DNA of 54,763 nt from Membranipora membranacea (lineage: Eukaryota > Bryozoa > Gymnolaemata > Cheilostomatida > Membraniporidae), in NCBI GenBank assembly GCA_914767715.1, contig OU612068.1, positions 34,879,541 through 34,934,303 on the forward strand, read 5' to 3'. Below the pieces are notes generated by a model. The model was not told the origin of the DNA, did no database searches, and was given only the letters and a program-made list of their open reading frames with translations. A program made the position numbers and the translations under genes. Position 1 is the stretch's first letter. Each line of letters opens with the position of its first letter. Positions 25,677 to 36,929 of the stretch are shown here, piece by piece.

Positions 25677-26304
25677 AAACAATCATGGTCCCAGCTCATG
25701 ACGTCACAAGCAGTGTTTTCTTAAATTACTGTGATACCGGATAAATTTAAATTAAGTTTGTAGGCCTACATGTATGTATTGAACTTGAAAAAAATGTATT
25801 GCTGGCCAGAGTATTTTCAATCAATGCTCAACAATAACATATAGAAACTTGATTGAATTAGCCCATGGGGCAAAATAAAATGTCTCATAGTTATCAAGTC
25901 ATACCTCACTCATAGCCTTCATATTCTTACCTCATGAGTCACACATTCTTTACTACTCATTGCCTACGCAGTTTCAAGTGGCTATCTAGTGAGACTCATT
26001 CTCAATGAAATAGAGTTGGCAAGCCTGAGAAGCCCATTGCATAGGAGTTAGTAACATAGCTGATTTTGTCTGACAAAACGCCTCCAGGCATTGAATAAGT
26101 TTGTAACTTTTGGGAAGCTCTGACAGAGCAATCCAAATATTACGGGAGTGATGGTACAGATCCCCTCAAAAACTTTGGAATGAGTGAATAAGATATCAGG
26201 CTACAATCACCATAATTTTTATTGGATATTTTTGCTAGGAACAATCAAATAACAATGGATAATACAAACAGTAAAAACCATTAGTGGCAAATGTTAAACA
26301 CTAT

Positions 26305-26456
26305 CTATGACGTCAGAAGGTCAAGGAAATTTAAATGGTTTCTCAATGTGACTGAATTTATTGACTGTTTGATGGAGATGTCAACTTTGAGCATCAGCAG
26401 ATCTGGTTGTGGTAGGTGTAGAATCTTGTCCAATGGCTCATCTGAAAGCGCATCAC
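26305..26456 (-). CDS. Exon-like ORF, copy B of an inverted pair
   Basis: The acceptor tttactttag is followed by 50 open codons, DEPLDKILHLPQPDLLMLK, then a run ending NFLDLLTS and TAG. The first 25 residues match copy A at 25591-25676 with few changes. It may be the terminal exon of a duplicated gene or part of a repeat family. No upstream exon is assigned. Confidence 0.4.
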
Positions 26457-26699
26457 CTAAAGTAAAACATGACAACACTTAGAACTTCATTCACTTCTTG
26501 GCCTTTAAAGCCATCTTTTCAAAGTTTAAGTTTAACTAGTGTGCTATGTTCTAGCAAGGAGTTAACTAAGCTAACTCCTTGGTTGTAGCTAGCGGAGATA
26601 ATTATTTGGACAAATAAAGCTAAGATTATCATTCTGTAATTATGATTATGAAGATGTGACAAGTCACAAGGTATTAAAATGATCAGGTAGCAACTTCCG

Positions 26700-27360
26700 T
26701 GTTTCAGCCTGCGTCTATCGAATTCACCAGTCTTCTCCACTCCTTCCTATCAGAGGTTTTTTTGTCTGCTTTTTTTCTGTCAAGACCAATTTGGAAAGAT
26801 CATTAGATATTGTTTTTCCCCATGTGTGTTTTCGTGCACCCTTCGACATTTTGAGGGGTCGATCATATTCGGATAGGGCCGTCCTGATCGGTGTTGATTC
26901 AGACAGGCGCATGATATGACCATACCATCTCAGTCTTTGTTTGCAGATGACATTGATCCAGGGATCCTGTTTAGTTTTCTGGTACAGGTGTTGGTAACTG
27001 ATCTTTTATGGCCATCTGATGTTAATGGCAATTCTTATTTGACGTCTATGATAGCAATCTAGCGTATCATTGGTGGTTTTACTGACTGTCCATGTTTCAC
27101 TGTTATACAGGTAAACCCTTCCAGCGTAGGCATTGAATGCTCTAATCTTGATGTTTGTTGAAAGCCTTCTGTTCCTGCTGATATGCTTGATTTTATCCAT
27201 TGCTTCAGCAGTTATTCCATTCCTCCTTTTTATGTCCTCCGCAGTGTCCAGCTGTGTTCCAAGATATTTACACTTTTTCCAGGTGTTGTCTCCCTCCTTA
27301 GTGATCTTAAATTCTTCAGTCTTGTCTTGGTTTACTATCAAGTTCCTGATCTCTAAAGTA
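26700..27360 (-). mobile_element. LINE 3' coding fragment
   Basis: On the minus strand: KCKYLGTQLDT, RAFNAYAGRVYLYNSETW, then after an in-frame TAA (between 27005 and 26980) KISYQHLYQKT, LRWYGHIMRL and DLSKLVLTEKK. This is the post-RT region typical of the endonuclease/RT family often labelled craniofacial-development-protein-like. It is a dead fragment. Confidence 0.7.
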
Positions 27361-27534
27361 TTAAACTGCAGCTATGCCAATATTAATCGGTTGTGCTCTG
27401 AACTAGTGGCCCTATGCATAGAGCCAGACACAGAGAGTCACGACAGTCCCATAATAGTCACTAATGGTATAAGTCACTATGGTATGGAATTAGCCTTCAC
27501 CACTAAGTACTTTTATAGGTAAGCTAGCATAAAT

Positions 27535-30530
27535 ATGATTATCGTTATATGGAAAGGCCAGGCACAGGGGCATCTAGGACACCGTCACAGGCGTAACAGG
27601 TTTCGCACGCGAGGGCTCATAGGCGAATTTTTTCTGCCAGCTCAAGTTCGTTCATGCTCCCAATCGTATGCCCTTAAGGTGATGCTCGGGAAATCATGGG
27701 GAGTAGGGAAACAGGCAGAACAGCATGTCAACCTCGAAGTGAGCAAGGATCAGAGCCCTGGTCCTCATGTTCCTCCTTACAAGACCAATAATACAAGCTC
27801 TCAGTCTTTATCGTCGTCATCTGATGATGATGATGTCTCTACCATCAACCAAAACTCAAAAAGACTTGAAATAATAACTGACCTGAGTTCACCTAAAACT
27901 CAATCCAAAAAATCTATACAATGGACCCCGAAACTCACTCCTATGAAATTGCCGCATTTATCTCTTCTATCCCAGAGCTCGTCCGCAATTAATTTTACAC
28001 CATTGCCTCATTCAAATAAATTTAGTGGACTGAATGAAAATGAAAATCCCAGTACTGATTAAAATATACAACTCTATCACCTCTTAGCTTTCCTTACTCA
28101 AACCCCTCACTCAAGACCAGACCAGGCTCTCTTAAACCCCCCCCCCCCCCCTTCCTTACATTTTTATTTCTCTTCATCATTTTTCTTTCATGATTCCAAA
28201 TCTAACAATTACATCCCTGAATGTTAATGGTATGGCAAATAGAACCAGACGTAACAAATGCATTGAGCTTCTTGAAGAAATAAAACCTGATATCATATTC
28301 CTTCAAGAAACTTAAAGAATGTTCTGAATGGAGTGAATCTTTCCACTGCTTCCTCTCGTGCTTCCTGATCTTGTGGTGTTTCAATTTTGTTTAAACCTGG
28401 TCTTGACTGTCTGGTTGAAGAAGTGCATAGAAGTGATGATGGCAGGATTTGTGCCGTAGATATTTCTTTCTATAAAACTAAAATCAGACTGATAAGTGTG
28501 TATGCCCCCACTTCAAGGGGAGATAGAATTTTCTTTTTTTCAAACACACTTCCAAGTTTCTTGTCAGCTGATAGACCCAACATTCTTGCAGGTGACATGA
28601 ACTGTGTATCCTCATTCGAGCTGGATGCTAAAAATCGCAATGCGGATAGCCTCTCTCTTATCGGCTCTCGCGAGTTGGACTGTTTGCTGGAGAACTTTGG
28701 TCTCGTTGATTCTTTTCGGGTTGAAAACCCCAATTTGTCTGATTACACTTGGTACAGCGGCGACTCATCCAGAACCAGCCGTCTTGACCGTTTTTTTTCT
28801 ACCACCTGCTTTCAAATCTAAAATAAAACCTTTTTTTCCCTTATTCGGACCACAAAGCAGTGCAATGTCACTTACTATTACCAGATGTAGACCCATCTAC
28901 TCTACCCGGTAAATCATTCTGGAAATTAATAAAGAATGTTTAAAAAATGAATTCTTTGAAGAAAAAATTAAAAACCTTTCTGATGACTGTGGTACTATAA
29001 GAGAAGGATTTGCATCCACTGGAGAGTGGTGGGATGAAATGAAACGGAGAATTAAAATTAAAATTAAAATTATCTCTTCTATCCCAGAGCTCGTCCGCAA
29101 TTAATTTTACACCATTGCCTCATTCAAATAAATTTAGTGGACTGAATGAAAATGAAAATCCCAGTACTGATTAAAATATACAACTCTATCACCTCTTAGC
29201 TTTCTTTACTCAAACCCCTCACTCAAGACCAGACCAGGCTCTCTTAAACCCCCCCCCCCTTCCTTACATTTTTATTTCTCTTCATCATTTTTCTTTCATG
29301 ATTCCAAATCTAACAATTACATCCCTGAATGTTAATGGTATGGCAAATAGAACCAGACGTAACAAATGCATTGAGCTTCTTGAAGAAATAAAACCTGATA
29401 TCATATTCCTTCAAGAAACTTAAAGAATGTTCTGAATGGAGTGAATCTTTCCACTGCTTCCTCTCGTGCTTCCTGATCTTGTGGTGTTTCAATTTTGTTT
29501 AAACCTGGTCTTGACTGTCTGGTTGAAGAAGTGCATAGAAGTGATGATGGCAGGATTTGTGCCGTAGATATTTCTTTCTGTAAAACTAAAATCAGACTGA
29601 TAAGGGTGTATGCCCCCGCTTCAAGGGGAGATAGAATTTTCTTTTTTTCAAACACACTTCCAAGTTTCTTGTCAGCTGATAGACCCAACATTCTTGCAGG
29701 TGACATGAACTGTGTATCCTCATTCGAGCTGGATGCTAAAAATCGCAATGCGGATAGCCTCTCTCTTATCGGCTCTCGCGAGTTGAACTGTTTGCTGGAG
29801 AACTTTGGTCTCGTCGATTCTTTTCAGGTTGGATGAAATGAAACGAAGAATTAAAATAATCACTACCAAACATTGCTCTTATGTTAAAAAAGAAAAGAAT
29901 AAAAGAGAAAAAATAATAACAATGCTACTAGAGAGTGAAACTGACCCTGTTTCAATGTCTCAGTTAAAAACAGAACTTTGTGAATTAAAGGAGCAACAGT
30001 TTAAAACGCTCCACATAAGATCTCGTTCCCTCAAAGAACTTAGGGATGAAAAGTGCAGTGCATTCTTCTTTGATAGGATCCAAAACAGGCATAAATCAAA
30101 TCAAATCAAATAAAATTAAATCAGTTAAAAACCCTAAAACGGGCATGATACATTATGACAACCCTTCAATGCTTAATATATTTGAAAATTTCTTCAATGA
30201 TCTATATAAAAACCACTGTGGTGACAGCTTGGTTCAAGATGAAGTCTTAAGTTGTACAATAGACAAATTAAAATGTGACCCTTCCCTAGATCCTACTCAA
30301 GATATCCTTGCTGTGATAGCATAGCTGATGTCGAGACAATTTTTTCTTTTTTTGATAAAATGTATCTGGGTACGGGAGGTAAACTCAATAAGACAAAAAC
30401 TAAGATCTTACCAATCAAGAGATCAAACTATTTTCTGAATATGAAACAAATAAAATTAGGATATGCGGAGTATTTTTTTCCAACTCGAGCTACAGTAAAC
30501 AAGCAAAACTTAACATAATCATAATCAGAA
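27535..30530 (+). mobile_element. Rearranged Tx1-like non-LTR retrotransposon
   Basis: The end of ORF1 (27535-28062) has a degenerate CCHC-like GQ-GHLG block and a Ser-rich tail. ORF2 starts near 28191 (MIPNLTITSLNVNGMANRT) with an APE endonuclease: LAGDMNC, then YTWYSGDSSRTSRLDRF and YSDHKAV in other frames. It continues through the linker (GEWWDEMKRRIKI) and RDEKCSAFFFDRIQNRH, and ends with FDKMYLGTGGKLNKTKTK (30340-30400), the part after the RT catalytic core. The RT core itself is missing (deletion near 30300-30330). There are many stops and frameshifts. Confidence 0.7.
27958..29831 (+). repeat. Tandem duplication inside the LINE (27958-28723 and 29070-29831)
   Basis: Two copies of about 765 bp differ by a few substitutions and the length of a C-run (near 28138 and 29250). 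The right copy jumps from the end of the endonuclease region straight to gatgaaatgaaacg, the sequence found at about 29031 after the left copy, so it lacks about 300 bp. The left junction is an (attaaa)n micro-repeat. Confidence 0.9.
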
Positions 30531-30713
30531 GATATGATCAGATCAGGAGTGATACTCTATGGGACTTTTCTCCTTTTTTGTAAGGTCTGATTTCCACGGC
30601 TAGAGCGCCCCGCCGTGCCTGCCCTTGATAATTTTCTAATGGCTTTGTTTTGTCTCAGTTAAAGTTCACCTTGGGAGATATTGTCAGACAGATCCCAGTG
30701 CACATCCGTATAT

Positions 30714-31131
30714 TCAGTTGGCCCCTTTCAAGAATTCCCATTTTGATTTCTCACCTGAGAACCGTAGCTTGATGGGCCTGCAATTTACCCTTCGTTCCGA
30801 GCCTGGCCGCATGATCTGTACATCAAAATTTCTTTTTGTGTTAAACTCTTGATGTCTTGAATAGCAATGTTTTCCTCTGGTAGACCAAACAAATTGCATT
30901 GTTTTGCGCTTTTCTGCGTCCTTGGTATTAAGATCTTTAGCCAAGAGATCTTGGGTGGTGGATATTTTCCCTTATTTTCTGTAAATCACTAGACAGATTA
31001 CCCTCACTAACAAAGTCTGCCCATGACTTTTCCAGTCTTTTTCGCTTCTTCAGTCGTTTGGATTGATAATTGTGGCAGTTACTGGCAAAAGAGGGAATGT
31101 GTAGGGAAATCTTTTTTTGAGTTAGACGCAT
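30714..31131 (-). mobile_element. LINE ORF1 fragment
   Basis: Minus-strand frames read KSWADFVSEGNLSSDLQKI, then RGKHCYSRHQ, ERRVNCRPIKLRFSGEKSKW and EFLKGAN. They resemble the RRM-like ORF1 proteins of non-LTR elements. The two frames are adjacent but not continuous. Fragment only. Confidence 0.45.
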
Positions 31132-31150
31132 GGCTGTTTAGATCTCAGGA
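31055..31150 (+). mobile_element. Short repeat shared with the PHD-containing fragment at 36.6 kb
   Basis: NCGSYWQKRECVGK on the plus strand matches NCGSDWQKGECVGN on the minus strand at about 36660-36615, at both DNA and protein level. Confidence 0.45.
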
Positions 31151-31389
31151 TCACAACTCCATTAAAAAAAAATTATCAAGATATCTTTTCCCAGTCCGAA
31201 GTTATTGAGGTTTTTGTCTCGTGGTACTATGAGAACAGGCAAACATACGTTTTTAGAAAATCATTGTTAAAGTTGACAATTAAATTTAAATGATAGCTTT
31301 TATGTTTATGTATTGTAGTGTCTTAGCAACGGTACTTATATTTCAGTGTATTCTATAAATCAACACATCACCAGAAAGCTGAGAATCTG

Positions 31390-31935
31390 GCAAATCGGAA
31401 TTATATAAAATTATATATATGAATATTGTTTATTTAATTATACAGAATGAATAATATATAGTATTATATACTGAATTTCGTCTGAGTACACGTGAACTTG
31501 ATGGCATCCGCGCACTATTGTTAAACCAAGACTTGCCTCATTATCACGAAAATTTTTATTGATTTTATATAATATATATTTAATATAATATTTAATTATA
31601 ATATATTATATATCTATATATATATTTGTTACTATTGAAGTCAGGAGAACACAGATTACATCGTATAAGCAATACAGACATGGCATACGAATCTCGAAGT
31701 TACACATTACATACTTTAAATACCGTAATTATATATTTTAATATAATATAATATATATATCTATATATGAAGAACGAGATACATTTGTACTATTTAATAT
31801 CAAATAAAGTATTTCACACCTTCAAGTAGCAAGTAGCATCCATTGCCGTTTGACTTCCAGCCATAATTCTTAGATTTACATAATATATAATATATATATC
31901 TATTTATCTAATGTATAATATAATATATAATTCAA
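31390..31935. repeat. AT-rich low-complexity stretch
   Basis: Repeated (TA)n, ataatatat and tatatatctatata blocks broken by short complex segments. I see no gene. It lies just past the 3' end of the DUF7869-like pseudogene. Confidence 0.75.
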
Positions 31936-31954
31936 TAAGAGTTCTGTCAATGGC

Positions 31955-34900
31955 TCATTCACCCTTCTTCTTGCGACCTTTATTTTTTGTCTGTGGTTCG
32001 TTTTCAGCAGCAGGCATCTTCGCTCTCGCTTTTGCAGATTTGTCTGTAACGATTAGTTTCAAAGGTAAGGTTTTGATTTAGCGATTTATTTCCATAGGAT
32101 CAAGACAAGATGATTATTATCCAGCTTTCCATACATGGCTACTTAATTTTGGAGCGTAGTTTCGAACTGCGATAAAATCTCACCAGGCTTTGTGATACTT
32201 GGTTGTGGAGCTATAAGATCCTCAGTCCCATAGCGACAGAACTCACGTATGGACTCATAGAGATACCACTGCTGTGCAGGATCCAGTCCTTTTAAGGCAT
32301 CTGTGATTTGTTTGTTTGTTTAATTTATGACTTCTCATCCGAGAATGCTTACATAATGAAAGTAGTGTGCTTTCAAAAAGCCCCTCTAAAAATATATGAA
32401 CAAAAATAAAATAAATCATTTCAAACGGCATAAAACTCAGGATTGGCAAGAATTCCACATTTTCTCTTCTCAATTCGACATTTAGGCATACTAATGGTGC
32501 CCTCAGAGTTTCGGGTTGAGCGTCTGAGTCTGGTTTTATTGAGCGGAAGTCGATTGTGTAGGGGATGGTTATCGTCAGATAAAATACGATGTACGTATTT
32601 GTGGCATATGTCGTTTAGTAAGTCATTTAGTGGTCGCAAATTCGCAGCTGCAAGTCGATCATCGTAGTGTTCGAGGTCAGAGAAAATAATCCTCATAGCA
32701 AGCCACTGACATCTCTCAATATCATTCCTCAGACATTCGGTGGTGTAAGGGTACCAAGCACCTGCAGCGTGGGTGATGGCTGCGACTACTTGGGTTTTGT
32801 ACATTAGTACTAGGCTTTGTTGGTTTACTCCGGACTGTTTTAATACGAGCAGACCGTGACATCTTTTGTTCGCTGACTTAGTGATGTTAGCCACATGCTC
32901 ATTGAATCGTAGATGTTGGTCGATGGTAAGACCGAGTAGTTTGGTAGAAGCTACGTTGTCTACGTTGTGTGATTGATTCATTGTGAGAGTTTTCAACATT
33001 ATCATCTGTTTCTTAAGAGAAAGGTTCAATGTCTTAGTTTTTGTAGCATTCAGTAGCATTTTGTTGTCGTGCGCCCATTTAGTACTTTCATCGATAAGCT
33101 GCTGACTGACGGGTGGAGGTTCAAACTTGACAGCTTGTAAGTATTGCTTATTATTTGAAGATCAGCTTTCTGGAGAGACAGGTAGTTGGTTGTGTCATCA
33201 GCGTATTTCACAGTGCTGGCAGTGGAGAATTGAAGCGAATCAACAAACGCCAACCATAGAGTAGGTCCACACAAGGTCCCTTGTGGAACGCCTATGTTGG
33301 AAGATGCAGTGTGAGATTTCACTTGGTGCTGATGAATCACTACTTGTTGTTTTCTGTTTTCTAGATAACTCGCGACTAAAGCCACAAGGGCGTTTGGGAG
33401 CTCAAACTGTCTCAACTTTTGCAGAAGAAGAGTGTGATTCATAAGGTCAAAGGCCTTGCTGAAATCATATAATATCATCTGGGCCCCGATGTTGTTACAA
33501 TTGTCCATGGCCTTGGTGACGTCATCAAGAACGCTAACAAGAGCATCTGTGCATCCTACACCCGGCATATAGGCAAACTGGTTGCCTTGCAGCTTGGGGA
33601 GGATATGGGTACGGATTCGTCTGTTTATGAAGTTTTCAGCAACTTTACCTACATGCCATAGAAGAGATATTGGGTGATAGTCTTTACAAGTGGATGGAGA
33701 GTTTGTTTTAGCTATCGGTATAACTTCTGCAGTTTTGTAGAGTGCTGGGAACTTTGCTTCTCTTTGTGAATGGTTGATTATATCGGCTATCGGTACACAG
33801 AGGTCTTCCTTCTGGGTCTGCCGCCTTAAGCAGTTTAAACACATGCTGTTCGGTGTCATTCAGGTGCCTCACTGCCGTGACAGAATCCTGCTTCATCACC
33901 ATCTGGTGATACTTTAGAATACTCGGCATAGCCCTCATGTAACAGGACAGGAAGCCAGACCAGTCATAGACGGCAAAGGTTTCATCCACTACGTGAGATT
34001 TGTTCCCTTTTGCTGATAGCGTCACTACCTAGAAATATATACAATTAGTGTTGGTGTATGAGCGCAATCACAGTGAGCATCAAAGAATGGGGAACTAAAA
34101 TCAAAAACACAGAATATATACTATACATATATATATGTATCTATATTGATATGATATTTAATATTATATTGATACTTGTCAACTTTACCTCTGCTATAAC
34201 TGGTAAAGATGATCCATAAGTCTTTCTGAACAGTGTTTTGAAATTCCTGAAGTGTCGATCCGGTGCAAACTTAGTATGCTCCGCTAGCATAAAGTTGAGC
34301 TCTATACTGGTATTGAGGCCAGTCATAACTCTCGATAGCAAGTAGTGGATCATTGCATTATTCTTGTTTTGTCCGCTACAAATAAGAGTCAAAGTGATCA
34401 CCAACCCTCATAGGACTCAGATTAGGGTTAGTTCTGTGATTAAAAACTCATGAGGTATTTTCTACTCACGAGCAGTTGTCTGCGTGTAGTACTAGGTCCT
34501 TAGGGGCATCTGGATTGCTGTAAGTCTCCAGATAGTGGTGTATATATGATATCACAGCATTAGCACCCTTTGATGCCTCATCTATCAGATAAAACATCTG
34601 CTCTCTCTTTCCTTCGTCACAGATGCCAAACAATGCACATTTCCTCGGTGTCAGGAAATAGACCAGGGTCCAGGCAGCATTGGGTTAGAGGGAGTAGTGT
34701 ACCTGTCCTGTCAATGATATATGAAACCTGATCATCATATGATTTTTCTACTGTTAATGTTTTTACTTACATCATTTTATGTAGTCCCTGTAATAGATGG
34801 AGACCGTCATGCAGTCCTGACATGCAATCTAAAATAACAGATCCAATACAGCAGATGTTAGTAATGAACAGGAACAATTGAATTATAATTAGCGATAGGT

Positions 34901-36421
34901 AGGCTATGGGTAACATGCAAATCTATGGTATCAAAGCAACATCAAACCATGCAACGATAGCAAGTGTGGATAGGCATGAACCTGCTGCGCATAGTCAAAT
35001 GATAGATGAAGGGTCTTTCCACTGGCTGCCTCCTGCTGTTTACTATTATAGTAAGTCCTGGCTACTTTTGCTCTCTCAAGATGTACCAGTTGTGTCTGTA
35101 CTCTTTCTGTCTTGGCTGCGTCAGCTGTATTAGCAGCCCTGTAAAAAATTGAACCAACAATAATAGTTATATTTTGTGGTCCAAAGCATAGCTCTAGAGA
35201 ATAGAATCAGACAGAGAATTAGTAATATTCACCAACTGGGACCTACCTGAGAATTAATGTGTTGTTGGATTGGCAGGTCCAGCACAAATCAGTAGCAGGT
35301 TTAGCTATCAATATATAAGGTAACAGCTGTCTCCATAATCTTAGAAAACTTCTTAGGCTCATAGGCTTAGTGTCGGCTGGCATGGAGTTGGAGTATTCAT
35401 TATATACTAACTGCTTGCTGCAATTTGATGGCAGAAGACTGATGTTGAAATTGCGGAAACCAGGTATTCTCTCAGGTAGAGACAGAGCATGGGTTTCTGC
35501 ATAATTTCGTATGTGTGATACGACATCCTTACAGGTTTCAAAACTGAGGGCAGTTCTCTCTTGGCGGCCACCAGACTTCTTTTGCCTGACGATCAGTCCA
35601 TTGGCCAGCAAATGCTTTTGCAGATTATTCAACTGCTTCCAGGCTATGTTTTGTAGGTGCATGAAAAATTTCCTGCATATCTTTCTACCTCTGTGTGTGT
35701 AGACTGTGTAGCTTTTCTTCTTTGCACCGCCTATGCCTTGCTTCTTGTGCTGCCCAGATGTGTAGTCTGACACAATCATAGCCGCATCTAGCTTAGCGAG
35801 AATAACGAGGTCTAGCTCTTAGTTTGTTAGATCTGCCATATTCAATTTATGATCGATGATGTTGTCTTCACTGAATGGTGCACTGCAACTAGCCTCACAG
35901 TCACAAACAACCTGCTGTAGTCTCAGCCCCACCTGTAAGGGGATCAATGCGATTAAATACATGATGGAAATATCCGCAAACACACTTACAGTTTACTCTG
36001 TTCCCTCGGACTGACACGAAACAATAATACATCCATGTTGTTGTTGGCTGGGCAGTGCAGTGTACCAGATGGTAAAAGCTCCACTACTGTCTTACAAAAA
36101 AATTTATCTGGTTGAACACATATCTGTTCTATTATCAGGCAAATCACCTTGAAGCGCATTGTTTTCATGAAAACTAGTAGAAGTAGAACTAGTAGTAGTA
36201 GCTGTAGTAGTTTCGCGTTGAGTGGCTACAATGTTAGAGATAGAAAGGGCAGCTCTCAGTTGTATTTCTGGGCTGGCTGTAGTGTCAGACACCTCCTCTA
36301 ACAGTTCTACACCTTCTTCATCATACTCAGAATTGTATTTATTATCAGAATCGGAATTATATCAATTAAAGAAACAATCATCTTCTATGTTTATGAACTT
36401 TTTAGATGCATGGGCTTCCAT
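31955..36421 (-). pseudogene. Decayed multi-exon gene for a DUF7869-like protein, interrupted by a LINE
   Basis: Exons I can place: 36421 to about 36148 (N-terminus MEAHASKKFINIEDD, acidic then Ser/Thr-rich), a possible one around 36080-35990, then 35932-35247, 35138-34982, 34727-34470, 34375-34189, 34028 to about 33820, 32308-32184 and 32043-31955 (Lys-rich tail ending RKKKGE). Recognisable blocks in order are ELDLVILAKL, DLCWTCQSN, SFDYAQQ, TPRKCALFGICDEGKREQMF, HADNCSGQNKNN, EHTKFAPDRHF, VYDWSGFL and QWYLYESIREFC. This is the layout of the large family I know as DUF7869, common in cnidarians and sponges; the Pfam name needs checking. Damage: TGA at 36364-36362, TAA at 35821-35819, a likely frameshift near 34675-34690, and a LINE between 33820 and 32309. 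Most exon phases still agree. Its function is unknown; transposon origin is inferred. Confidence 0.75.
32309..33840 (-). mobile_element. 5'-truncated LINE inserted in the DUF7869-like gene
   Basis: The RT core is present: FSKAFD, GVPQGTLCGP and KYADDT, with the post-RT tail down to GILANPEFYAV. A frameshift lies near 33130, where the frame passes from ISNTYK to VKFEPPPVSQQL. The 3' end is an (AAAC)n tail at about 32320-32309 on the minus strand. Host coding sequence resumes directly after it (DALKGLDPAQQWYLYESI), so the element interrupts the host exon. Confidence 0.8.
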
Positions 36422-36503
36422 CGTTATTTACCGGAAGTGCTGAGTCATAGTCCTTAGTTACAACTTTGGGCAGTGATGGATTGCTCTGATCCAATTAAAA
36501 TTG

Positions 36504-36925
36504 TCATATTTGGACTCGGCACATATGATTGGCCTCGGACCAATAATAAACACAAAACTGACTTTGCATTACAAAATGCACATGGTCAAGTTCAATAGGT
36601 TGTAACTCTATAATGAAATTCCCTACACATTCACCCTTTTGCCAGTCACTGCCACAATTTTCTGATTTCTGATCAAGGATAATTTGTTCGGTGTAACTAC
36701 GCTTTTTCATGTTAGCATGGTCAGAATTGGCAGTTACGTCTGGGGCACAATCAGAACAAAACCTCCATTGTTGTCCAGCCTCATAATCATCAGTAACTCA
36801 TAAGGTTGGAGGCCTTGGCAGTTACCATGGAACCATTTGGTACAGCATATCCATTCAAATTTGACCTTTGTTTTTTCCCCTCTTGATCTGCCCAGAACCT
36901 GTTGAAATTGCACTGGGCACACACA
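36504..36925 (-). mobile_element. Degenerate PHD-finger and linker fragment, probable LINE ORF1
   Basis: FEWICCTKWFHGNCQGL followed by LDNNGGF fits the second half of a PHD zinc finger with lost cysteines at the end. After a stop comes NCGSDWQKGECVGN, shared with 31.07 kb. PHD fingers are known in ORF1 of several non-LTR clades. It is only a fragment. Confidence 0.45.
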
Positions 36926-36929
36926 TCAG

